Position numbers and translations under genes: made by a program. This document shows, piece after piece, positions 51,989 through 62,326 of a DNA stretch of 64,000 bases (position 1 is its first letter; every line of letters starts with the position of its first letter). This DNA is from Fonsecaea monophora (taxonomy: Eukaryota > Ascomycota > Eurotiomycetes > Chaetothyriales > Herpotrichiellaceae). A model generated the notes under the pieces. It saw only the letters and a program-made list of their open reading frames with translations. It was not told the origin of the DNA and made no database searches. Location of the stretch: assembly GCF_001642475.1 (NCBI RefSeq), contig NW_019173963.1, positions 62,001-126,000 of the forward strand, written 5' to 3'.

Positions 51989-53647
51989 TCAAGCGTGAGG
52001 GTGATGATGGTGGTTGTGGTGGTGGTGTGGGCTGTCGGCACTGTCCACGCTTTTGGCTTTCAGTCCCTTTCCGAACTTGCAGCACGCCTCGTGTCTCCTC
52101 AGGTTGTCCAGTCTGGGAAATCGCCTCTTACAGCCCAGCCCGTGGTACTTGCACAGCGTGTGTTGATGTTTGGGCCTGTGCGTGGCCATGTGCCTCTTGA
52201 AGTTCGAGCCTTCGCCGTTCAGGAACGTGTGGCAGATATGGCAGTACATCTTATTGCCGTTGTGGTGGGTCGCGACGTGCTCGTCGCGGACTTGCTTGTA
52301 CATGAACGATTTCGGGCACGAAGGGAATGTGCACTTGAACGGCCCTTCTGATTTGTGAAGGTGCTGGTGTCGATGACCTGCCGCGGAGGCGGAAGACGAA
52401 GATGTTGAAGAAAACGTGGTAAGAAACGAGGCGAGATGTTTCTTCGAGATATGGCCCGTCAGCGCAGCTTCGGAAGCAAAGTTTGGAGAGTCACAGTTCT
52501 GCCACTGGCATTTCGTCACCCCTTTGACCAAATGAACAGACTTCAAATGCTTCTTGAGGTCGGTGCCAGTAGCGAAGGAGGCGCCACAAACAGTGCCGCA
52601 AGGCATGAGCCATTGGCAGGCTCGAGAGGTCTCGGGGGAAGTAACGGCACTTAAAAGATCTTGTGTGTTGTTCAATGGATCCTTGGGAGGAGCAGCAGGA
52701 AGGAGTGCTTTGGGTTGTAGGCTGGAAGTTGTGCTAATATTCATCGGTTCAGATACCGCGAACTCGGGTAGAGATGTGCGCTGATGAGCGGCGGCTGGAT
52801 GACATCCAAAGTTCGGTCTAAATGGTGGTAACGGGAGCTGTTGATTTAGTCCGGGGTTGCCCGTGCAAATCTGCTCCTGAGCTATGTTGGTCCAGAAGGG
52901 GATAGTGTTATCGAAGCACTGGTGGTGCATAGGGACGTCCAGCGGATGTGCGACAACATCGGGCTGGCCGTTAGGGAGTTCGAGAGCTCGGAAAGTGGGA
53001 GCGTCTGTCTCGTCAAATTGTAGGTCCGGGGCCATCAAGGCATTCTCATCCAGTAGTGGGACCGAGAATGATAGGCCCAGAGTTTTATCCCGTTCAAACT
53101 GACTCCAGTCAATGCAGTCAAAGCAAGAGAAATCACACTCGTCGCAGGTGCCTTGACACAAAGCGCCTTCGGAGCACTTGGCACCATTTTCCTCTTTACA
53201 TTCCTCGCAATCGTCGACATAGTCGCCGGCGTGGTGGTTTGCTTTCAGATGCTCCTCGACACAGTCCTCGCAGTCGTCAACACAATCCTCACAGTCCATT
53301 GGACTGGGGGAGGTATGATGAGGTTCATCACAGCAGGGTGCAAGGTCATTGGCAACCTGGTCAAAATCGACAATGCCGGCGCTGTCGTGTTCGTAGTCGA
53401 CACAGCAGTTAAGGGCGTTGGACGGCTGGAAGGAAGACTCGTCGTCCTCGCCGCAACAAGCAAATTTGTGAGGTTCTGCGGAAAACCGTGACGGGCTCCT
53501 CGCTGGGACCTGGCCCCTTATCGGTGATCTGTAGTTCTGCGCCCGATGTGCGAGGCGTGACTTGGGCGGGAAGACGTCGACAGGATTGACATAGGGCTGG
53601 TGATGGAAGTCTTGGGCCGTCAATCCCTGCGGAGATGTTCTGCCCAT
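51989..53647 (-). CDS. C2H2 zinc-finger factor with Cys/His-rich acidic N-terminus
   Basis: A single exon of 552 residues. Residues about 60-190 contain more than 20 Cys in repeated CC, CxxC and DCEDC arrangements among Asp/Glu and His (FACCGED, NCCVDYEH, PCCDEPHH, DCEDCVDDCEDCVEEH, CDECDFSCFDC). The C-terminal half has five zinc fingers: CQWLMPCGTVC...HLKSVH, CQWQNC...HISKKH, CTFPSC...HVATHH, CHIC...HMATH and a final CKYHGLGC...H-x3-C. It ends in a His-rich tail, HHHHNHHHHPHA. An acidic Cys/His-rich activation region plus C2H2 fingers is the layout of Zap1/ZafA zinc-responsive activators. I offer that as the best guess; the fingers alone do not prove it. Neighbours give no clue. Confidence 0.8.
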   Translation of the reverse strand: MGRTSPQGLTAQDFHHQPYVNPVDVFPPKSRLAHRAQNYRSPIRGQVPARSPSRFSAEPHKFACCGEDDESSFQPSNALNCCVDYEHDSAGIVDFDQVANDLAPCCDEPHHTSPSPMDCEDCVDDCEDCVEEHLKANHHAGDYVDDCEECKEENGAKCSEGALCQGTCDECDFSCFDCIDWSQFERDKTLGLSFSVPLLDENALMAPDLQFDETDAPTFRALELPNGQPDVVAHPLDVPMHHQCFDNTIPFWTNIAQEQICTGNPGLNQQLPLPPFRPNFGCHPAAAHQRTSLPEFAVSEPMNISTTSSLQPKALLPAAPPKDPLNNTQDLLSAVTSPETSRACQWLMPCGTVCGASFATGTDLKKHLKSVHLVKGVTKCQWQNCDSPNFASEAALTGHISKKHLASFLTTFSSTSSSSASAAGHRHQHLHKSEGPFKCTFPSCPKSFMYKQVRDEHVATHHNGNKMYCHICHTFLNGEGSNFKRHMATHRPKHQHTLCKYHGLGCKRRFPRLDNLRRHEACCKFGKGLKAKSVDSADSPHHHHNHHHHPHA

Positions 53648-54080
53648 GGCGATGCCGACACGGGGAGCGCTGAAGCTCTACTGGCTCAGACGATACGGTC
53701 TGGTTGCGCTCGACTCGTCTCGGCTGGACGAAGGCGTCTGAGGAGAGAATGAATCCCAAGGCTGTGGTTAGTGTAACGTGGGGTTTTCGGGAAACGGGAA
53801 AATTCGAGGCGATCGAGGCTCGAGTGGGATGCACGGGGTTTATAATCCGGCCAAGCCAGTCTAGCTCTAATTGGACTAGGTTAGTACGATAGAGAAGAAT
53901 AAGTCTTGGCATGACATTGGTCTGTCACGCAACACACCCCGAGTCCACATCGACACGCCATTGACACGAGTTGCTTCACATGTCACGCAGTTTGTTTCTA
54001 CATCGGTATCAACATTTTTGCGTGTTTGACTTCCTAAGTCGCAGGGGTGCTCAAACCCCTGCTCTCCGCTCTCCTCAGCC
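53648..54080. promoter_or_regulatory. promoter of the C2H2 factor
   Basis: A 433-bp spacer upstream of the zinc-finger gene and downstream of the GFA-family gene. No exon or named motif is called. Confidence 0.35.
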
Positions 54081-55126
54081 TTACCCATCTGACTTTTTCA
54101 CTCTCTTGACCTCCTCACGATGCGTAAACTCCAGGAACTCCCTCTTTTTCTGCTCCATCTTTTTGTCGTCCATGTTTTCCTCCCATTTCACCAGAACATT
54201 CTCGTCATCATCCAGCAGATCACTCGTGTTGTCCAGTCCCTTCCACTTCACAATTCCATCGCCCTTGAAGCTGGCCACTCGCTGCGGGTAGAACATGTGG
54301 CAGGTTGGTCTGAAAGCCTCTCGGCCAGCCGGGGTGTTGATGTCCTTGATAAGTGGGGGAAATAAGAGAATCATGTTTCGCCCTTCGTCCATTATAGGAG
54401 CACGACAATAGGCACAAGAGACCTTACAAGGAAGGTGATGCGTGGTGGATTTTGCAGTTGGGTCGTACCAGCCGAGGTCGTGGTGGCCATTTGTGAAGTT
54501 GATATCCGACTTGTGAAAGATGGCAGCCCATTGAAAGGGTGCCTTGAAAATAAATGGACCATCAGAGAGTATCCTCAAATCATAAAAGCACACCAGCAGC
54601 AGTGTGTGGGGGTTAGACAGGCGTAACTTACTCCATGTAATCTCTGACACGTCGTGCAATGACAATACTTGGCCGCCAACGGCTTGTCTCGACTCAACTG
54701 ATACGTGACTTTGCCACAATGGCACTGACCCTCCCATTTAACTGGGAAGTCCTCATCTTTGCTGTGGAGACGGTATGGCTCGCGGTGTTTCCACTCATCC
54801 TCCGGGCGGTCTGTGGTGGAACCAGCTTGGTATTGATGGGCTTCTGGGGATTCATTGTCCCTCTTAGATGGTACGCTGTCCTGCTCTTTACCCATTTTGC
54901 TGGTCGTGAATGAGCGTCTGGATTGCTCAGAGGTACTGTGGATATAACCTGACAAAAAATGATGGGCGCCCGAAATCTTCGAAGGCGCAGGTAGAGTACG
55001 TGGTCTTTGAAGACAGCAAGCAGGGATAAACGAAGATGCGGCACGCCGTGAGAGAAGGCTCGTAGATGTGATCTGTCGTTGAGAAATCGAATAGAATCCG
55101 AGACGAAGCAGTGACCTAGGACTCAT
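54081..55126 (-). CDS. GFA/CENP-V-family zinc protein (glutathione-dependent formaldehyde-activating-like)
   Basis: Two exons, 55126-54632 and 54542-54081, give 318 residues. The zinc-site Cys are in GQCHCGKVTYQL and KYCHCTTCQRLHG (exon 1) and VSCAYCRAPIMDEG (exon 2). The intron (54543-54631) joins LHG to APFQWAAIF in phase 0. The family binds zinc in a fold first seen in Gfa; most fungal members have no proven substrate. The first 75 residues are Ser/Arg-rich (MSPRSLLRLGFYSISQRQ), suggesting a mitochondrial leader. An internal ATG (MGKEQDSVPSKRD) would give a cytosolic form. The C-terminus is charged and coiled (KKMEQKKREFLEF). Confidence 0.88.
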
Positions 55127-55740
55127 GAGGATGAAGAAGAGTGTAGGAATAGAGAGCCGAGGTCTATATCTAAGAGAAACGAATGAAGGGACAGACCAAG
55201 TAGATGATTATTCCGGCCTGGAAAGTTTCAGGCGCACACAATCATTTTGTCCACTTGTTTTCTTGATGCGATGGGTACATTTATTGCAGCGGATTGGAGA
55301 CCCGAGGATGAACCCGGGCGCAGCCAACAACGTCACCAGTTTGAATGGTCTGCAAAGACAATGACAACGGGGAGGCTCGCGTCAGAATGATGACATGCTA
55401 TACAAATCCCTAAGGGTTAAGGATGGGATTCAGGAGGAATTGAATGCGGAAAAAATGTCGTGCAACTCAATGACACCATGACTCTGCTATCCGCAATCAT
55501 CATCGAGAAATAGAGATATAGCAGATTGGACACAATACAGAGTATGGGGGAAACAGTGGGAGAAAGTCAGCCAATCTCCAATGTTGGTGACATCATCATC
55601 AAGCCTCGCACGTGACTGTGTATATTTGCTGCCACCGGCTCGAGATTTCCGACAGCCTCGCGAAAAGCGCCACAGAGACCATAGCCGCCCATCGCCAGTA
55701 GAGACAATGTGTATACTGAATTTGAGAGCTATCAGCGCGC
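55127..55740. other. intergenic, GFA-family gene promoter
   Basis: A spacer between two reverse-strand genes. No coding signal is recognised. Confidence 0.5.
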
Positions 55741-58691
55741 TCAGCTGATGACTTCCTTCGCCTCCAACTGTTTCATCACCTCCATCAACACCTCCTTCGT
55801 AGTCAGGGACGCCTTCCTGGGATCTTTCCTCACTCTCTGCCACACCTCGCCGTGCTTCGGTTCATTCGCGATGCATTTTGCAATGACATCTTCCCGTTTC
55901 TCCTCGGTTCCGTGCTGCATCAGGAACTTGAGGTACCAGGCCCAGCTATCTCCCAGGTCAGGATCCACCACAAGCGCCTTCTCAAACCAATTCATCGCTT
56001 TGTCCAGTCTCCGCTCGCTCCAGAATATCCGCGCCACCGTCACAAACAACACAGGATCGTTATCCACAGCCTTGATGGCTTCCAGACTCAGAGGTTTACG
56101 CTGCGTACGCGGTTGTAATTTCCAGATGTTCTCAGACCACAGAAGCCCTGACTTAGGACACTCTTGCAACCCTTTGGACATAAGGATTTTGGCCTGCTGG
56201 ACATTCGGGGGGTTGGCATGTAGCTCGACTCTGACACTCTCGGCCCATAGCTCGGCATTCTTCGGGTTCTGGAGGCGTGCACGGTCAAGCACGGAGCGCG
56301 CTTTGATGATGATGCCTTCCTTTTGTTCGAGTCTCGCCGCCAGAAGCCACAACGGCACAGACTTGGGGCACGCTCTGGTGCCCTGGGCATACGCTTCTCG
56401 CGCCTGAGGTACCATGCCCTTATCCTCGTAGATTTGTCCCTTCATCATCCACAGCTTCGCACTTCGTGGAAAGCGTGTCTCTTTCTTATCGATCACTCTT
56501 GACGTGAGACCTTGAAGAACCAAGTCGAGGGCGACATCGGTGTTGCCCAACTGCCTTTCGTATGCCGCGCTCTTATACCATACTCGCTCAGTTGGTGCCT
56601 CTTGTCTCGCCGTCGCAAGAAGTTCTCGTGCTTGACTGACCTGCCCGGCATCGGCCTCCAACCTGACCGCTGCCAGCCAGATCTCCTCGTTATTGGGGTT
56701 TTGATTGAATGCTTTACCGAGCACTCGTCGGGCATCGTCAACTTCTCCGGCATGCCATTTCTCCCTTGCCAGCTGAAGCCATAATTCTTCTGATTGAGGA
56801 CAAGCCTCGACGGCCTTTTCCAAAACTTGCCACAGGGCGTCTTTGGTACCATGGTTCCTCTCGAGATCAGCTGCGGCCATCCACAGTGATTTGCTGGTGG
56901 GGAAGACTCGTAAGGCGTAGGCATAGATGGCTCGAGCGGTCTCGAACTTCTCCCGTCCAATGCTTGCCTTAGCGTCATCCTTGAAGATCTCTTTTCGGTC
57001 ATCATCCTCGTCGAGAGTCCAGCCGAGAGTCTCCCGAATGATGGCGCCACACGTCAAGACAGCACCCTCCTCCTCGCATTTCTCAGCCTCCGTGATCCAT
57101 TCTTCGCGCTTGAGCATGGCTCCCTCCTTCACCAATGCTTTCACGGCACGATTCATGATATTGACTTTATTGGCATTGCCCATTTGTTCTTGTAACCTGG
57201 CCGCAGCAATCCAGATTTCGTGGCTGGTGGGTACAGCCTTTCGGGCCTTGTTGAGGACAGCCTGAGCATTCTCAGGCGTCTCCAGACGAGCCAAAGCGAG
57301 CCAGAGCTCAACGGACAGCGGAATAATCTCAGTAGCCTTTGCCAGCAAGAGTCTCGCGTCTTCCGGATCCTCCTCCAGATTCACTGCTTCCTTCCAGATC
57401 GCTACTGATTGCGGAATATGGTCGATCGCTTGCCGGAGGACTCGTTTCTTTGCTCGAGGGTCTGTCTCCAGTCTCATGGCCTCAATCCACAATCTGGTGG
57501 ACCGTTCGTTGTTCTTGATGGCGTTGGCAGCAATGATCTTGGCGTTCTGTCCTTCGTTGAGCCGGATATTTTCCAACCAGGCATCCTCACTCCTTGGACA
57601 CATCTCACAGCCCTGGGCCATCTTTTTCCTCGCTGCGACAATCTTACCAGCGTATTCTTCCAAGCGCGCAGCGGCAATCCAGGCTGGTGCGTGTTTGGGG
57701 TTGGTCTTAATCACGGAGTCGAGCAAAGTCCGTACCCGCTGAATCTCGCCGAGCTGTACCTTGGAGGGATCGAACTCTGACGTCTCAAGACTGGTGAGAT
57801 ATCCTTTCGGATCAATCGTCGTCGCTGTGCCTGTACCGGCGTCCGCCTTTGCCGCCCTGTCTAGCCTAGTTTGTAGCACTCTGTCTCTTGCAGCACCAAT
57901 ATCGGCAAAGTTTGTCATGGTTCCATCCTTGTGGTCCACAGTAGTGACAGCGCCGTCTGCGGGATCATCTTGCACGCTGGTTGAAAACTCGGCAGCATCC
58001 CTCGCCCTCGCAAGGACGCTGTCAGGTACAACATAGGAGCGCTGATGTCGGTTCTGTCTCGCTCGTCGATTCTTGCCTGTTAGGTCACCGGGATCTGGAA
58101 TATTTGCCCAGTCGTCGTCGGTTAATGTGACGAGGCCTCGCTTCAGATCAGCAAACTGATCCGAGATTTTTGGGTTCTTGCGGTTGTACTCCTCGAGCTC
58201 TTCTCGTTCTCGTTCTTCCCTAGAGGACGGCGAAGGAATCATGTCGGTAATCTGTTCATTCCCATGTGGAAAAGATAAACCACGTGTCTTTGCGAAGGGA
58301 AGGGGCAAATTGGGAAGGGTGGTACTAACCTTAGTCTTTTCCGACGCTTGCCCATGCGCTCATCCACATCCTGATAGATTCTATCTGCCTCGTCGTCGTC
58401 TTGTGTGAAAGTGCCAGAGGCAAAGAGGCCTGTCTCGTTATCCGGGTCCTGAAACCGGTCGTCATCCTCCTCTTCTTGCTCTGGTTTCTTGGTGCTGGCG
58501 CCGTACGCCGTGGGGGGAGCTGCACCGAGTTGCTGTGCTCGTCGCGCAAGAGCCTCTTGGATCTGTTCGGCGCTGGGTCCATCTCGAGCAGGGCCCAAGT
58601 CGGATCGAGTGGTGAAGCCGGTTGCGCCTCGACCGAGACCGGCAACATAATTTTCGGGGGCTTGTTGGTTGAGAAAGTCGCGCCGCGACAT
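55741..58691 (-). CDS. PRP6: pre-mRNA splicing factor Prp6
   Basis: Two exons, 58691-58330 and 58219-55741, give 946 residues, normal for Prp6. The intron (58220-58329) has a GTTAGT donor and a CTCTAG acceptor. The join makes MGKRRKRLREEREREELEEY, the expected charged helix of the PRP1 N-terminal domain. Using the CAG 22 nt upstream would put a stop in frame. Exon 1 opens with DFLNQQAPENYVAGLGRGATGFTTRSDLGPA, the conserved start of the family. About 19 HAT/TPR-type helical repeats follow (APAWIAAARLEEYAGK; STRLWIEAMRLETD; EEIWLAAVRLEADAG). Prp6 bridges U5 and U4/U6 in the tri-snRNP before spliceosome activation. Confidence 0.95.
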
Positions 58692-59365
58692 GGTGAAGGT
58701 AGGCTGGCGGCACCTTAAAGCCGCAAAAGAAGGCGGCAGTAGTGGAGAAAAGTGTGCAAGACACCCTGCTGAAGAGAAAGGGAGGGATCAGCGAGGCCGA
58801 ACAGCTGATGAAGAACAAGTTTTCAGTCCGGTAACTGTACTTTGGTACGAGGCTGGCGTTCTGCATTTCCCCACAGATCAAGATTATGCTGCCTTTTACC
58901 GCCAAGATGACCTAAACAGTCTAGCGCCTCGTCACGAGCAGTGAAGCCATCATGATTGGTCGTTGAAGTCTGGCTTGTCACACGCCGAGATGTCACGTGT
59001 GTCCCCTTGTGAAAATCGCGGGACTTTCAAAAGCAGTCGCTTGAGTCTACGCCTCAGGACTGATAACACTTTGACCCTACCTGACTTGGTTCCGCGATGA
59101 TCATGGCTGGAATCGCCTGGAGGGCCCTGGTCAGGAGAATTTTTTGGCGGTTTGGGTGAGCCATGCTTCCCGAGGTACGGTGTCAAACACCTTTTCGGCA
59201 TTTACAGCCTTGGTGGACCAAGACTCGGCAATATACAATACTTCCGAGCTGGCCTGAGGTCAAAACGCCGAGTTCCCCAAAACATAAGAAGGAAACACTC
59301 TCGATTAATGCCCTAATTTTCCGGCACCATTGCAGGCTACAGCAAATGACCCTTTCCACCCTTCG
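58692..59365. promoter_or_regulatory. divergent promoter, PRP6 / Zn2Cys6 factor
   Basis: A 674-bp spacer between divergent genes. No coding signal is seen apart from a short in-frame, ATG-less extension of the downstream factor. Confidence 0.35.
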
Positions 59366-61877
59366 ATGAATACTTCGGCTGCTGGGCCACAGAGGGCTGG
59401 AGAAAGCGGAACACGCGCCCTCAAATCCAATAAGGCATGTGTACCCTGCCGTCTTCGCAAGGTCAAGTGCAATGCTGCCGTGATCGGCCTTCCTTGCAGC
59501 AGCTGTACCAGTAGGCAGTGTGCCAAGGACTGTGTACTGCCGGCCCGGAAGAGTCGGACCAGGTGAGTTGATTGCTGGTAGGATGGGTTATGTTCATTTG
59601 ATGGTTCATTAGGTGCGTGCTAACATAGAAGGGGCTTGAAGGAAGGTAGTACATGTTTCCACGATTCCTAGCCAGGTACGAATATGCTTGAGACGATTGG
59701 CACTATTCCAGCTCCTTCGCTTCACCGTCCTTTCGTCTGCTCCTCTGGCGATCCTTCAGAAGTCCCACTGACCATGGCCAGGCTACAGGCATCCCCGCTA
59801 CATCCGACAGTCGCCAGTTGGATAGTCTCAACCAATCTGATCAATCTGATCATTCAGAGCAACCTTCCACTTCCGATCCCCTGGATTGCCAAAACCCACG
59901 TCAGACGGAGCCAGATCTACTCTACCTCAACATCCTCAATGACGCCGTGAAAGAACCGACAGAATCCAGTCGACTCCCCAGCGCTTCTAGTACCCCCTAC
60001 CGCCCAGGCCCGGAAGACAGTTTTACTACTCGGAACTGTCTATGGACTAAGCTACCCCAATTAGACGACGTTGACATTGACTATCTTGTCAAGAAGGGTG
60101 TCTTTGATCTACCTCTTCCGCGCTACTTGTAAGAATCCTCTATCGCTCTACCTTCTTTGGATCTCCGTCTCCACTCTACTCACAAACAAAAACAACAGAG
60201 ATGCCCTTATCAAGACATACTTTGACCATGTCTACCCTTTTGCTCCTGTGATCAACAGAGCTGAATTCATTCGCCGTTATCAATCCGGCGACTGCTCGTT
60301 GTTCCTGCTCCGCGTCATATTGACACCAGCCAGTCTCTATGCTCCAGCAGATGTCTTGTCCGCGTGTGGCTTTGCCTGCCGCTCGGTCGCGCAAGAGTCA
60401 TTCTTCTCCAAGGCCAAGCTACTCTACGACTTTGGCGCCGAAGACGACTCCTTGTTGTTGCTGCAGGGATCCATCATCTTGTGCACGGTGATTCTCGACC
60501 ACCCCACCGATTGGGACTTCGGCTTCTGGTTCCATAACGCGATCCGCCTTGCCACCAAGCTTGACTTACGCAACACGTGCGTTTCCTACTCCTGGGCTGT
60601 GACACCCCTGACATGTATTGCGAGAACTAACGGCCTACCGACTCTCCGACAGATGTGTTCGAGAAGATAAACCCCGCAAAATCTTGAAGTTGTATAGAAG
60701 GATCTGGTGGGGTCTCTATGTACGTCCTCCCCTCATCGTCTTCTGTTCTTCCTGCTTTACGCTTACTATAGCTGTGTAGTTTCTGGACATTTTCCACGTC
60801 TTTATCAATACCAGACGCTCCCGACTACTCGAAAACACCTCGGCGATCAAGCCTCGGACGGAGGATGACTGGGAAGCGGAGGATATCCCAGCAGTATCAT
60901 CCGGCTTACTCCCGGCGGTGACGCCCCAGCAAAAGGCCTCCCCTATTGTCCACTGCGAGTTGTCTCGAATATGTGTGTTTTGGTTCTATTCCCTTTTTCT
61001 CTTGATTTTCAATCTGTAACTGATATTACAAGCATAACTAACTCTATTTAGTCGGACAGTGTTTGTCCCTTGTGACAAACAAGCCAGAGCAGGACCCACG
61101 CCAAATGATGCACCCACTCGATGTATGGCGCAAGTCTCTCGCTGCCAAGATGCACATAGGTGGGAATACTGGAACTGACGTCTACTATCTGAATATACAA
61201 GCCATGAGCTACAGGTTTGAGTGCATCTTGTGTCGTCTGATACGTCGCTGCTGGCAGCAGTCCCAACACGCGGACTGGAGCGAGTGGGCCAAACAGCGGC
61301 TTCGGGCCGCTATTCTAGAGTTGGACACAATTGCCATGAGGGTGTTGGCTAGTGGTACGCTTCACGAGTTTCCCATGTCTTTGTAGGTGCCATCCATTCC
61401 TCGCTATTCTGCCATGTCTGGAAAAGAGAACGCAGCAATACAACTAACAATGGCCGTGTCAGCGTAACCACAATAACTGCGCTGCTCGCTCTTCACATCG
61501 AATCGGCCCTCGACCCAGCCGAGACAGAGCTCGTCCGTTCCATGGCTCGGATCTCCATCAACCAGACCATGCTCATCCTGGTACAGGGAAAAGAAATACC
61601 CGCCCTCAGAAGAGCGCTGCCGGTGTTCGAGGAGATTCTGGCCAAGAAAAATCTGTACTTGGTTCCGCTCAAAATGCTCGATCAAGTCCCTGCGCAGTCG
61701 CAGTCCCAAGACAACAGCATGCCGAATGCGTCCACTTGCCCGCATGCACAGGTCAGTGTGGCTTCGTCTCAGCTGGAGCAGGGTGAGGATGGTCCGTCGT
61801 TCATTCCGGATTTCCTGGAGTTTGATTTCCTGGATGAGTGGCAGATTGGGCAACCGGATTTTACGAGTCGATATTGA
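59366..61877 (+). CDS. Zn2Cys6 transcription factor, CTF1-like
   Basis: The ATG at 59366 begins MNTSAAGPQRAGESGTRALK, followed by the zinc cluster ACVPCRLRKVKCNAAVIGLPCSSC...CAKDC (about residues 24-56). Later exons are secure and in phase: to 60128, 60199-60576, 60653-60719, 60780-60972, 61052-61382 and 61463-61877. They carry the fungal-specific domain: DALIKTYFDHVYPFAPVINR, FHNAIRLATKLDLRNT, KILKLYRRIWWGLY and DVWRKSLAAKMHIG. The junction after exon 1 (donor at 59563) is unsettled. One option is a single 197-bp intron to about 59760. The other is two introns around a small exon near 59635 with the next exon from 59692. The layout resembles cutinase transcription factor 1 and related factors. 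It is a nuclear regulator with unknown target; the neighbouring MFS gene converges on it. Confidence 0.82.
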
Positions 61878-62326
61878 CGTGGATCTCACAAGAACGGGAG
61901 GCATTGAGAGCGCATGCATTCTCTCGTACGGTACGATTACTTTTCGGGCCATCCTAAATGCGCGGGACTGACACGATGTGCAGGAGACACCTGGATTGTC
62001 CAGGCAGACTCACAAGAGTTGGAGTTCCGACTCTAGGCGGTGGCACCAGCATTTATACTCCTTCCCGGCTGACTGTTAATCTATGAGTCTATGTGTACAG
62101 TATAAACAGCCCTGGACTGGAGTAAAATTTGGAAACTAGGTCATAACGCCAGGGTAAGTCTCAAGGTCACCCTCTTCCCGTCCAGAAGATTGGATAGAGG
62201 AGAACCGCCAAAGTGTGTTGTTCCAAGGTCACTAACACTCTCGATTTAGATACGGCTTCTCGGCCGAAATCATCACCAGATATATGTCGTCGAGGCTTAC
62301 CGTCCTCTAAGTGTCCTTTGGCTCTT
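61878..62326. other. convergent intergenic region
   Basis: This lies between the Zn2Cys6 factor and the MFS gene, 3' end to 3' end. Nothing coding is seen. Confidence 0.5.
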
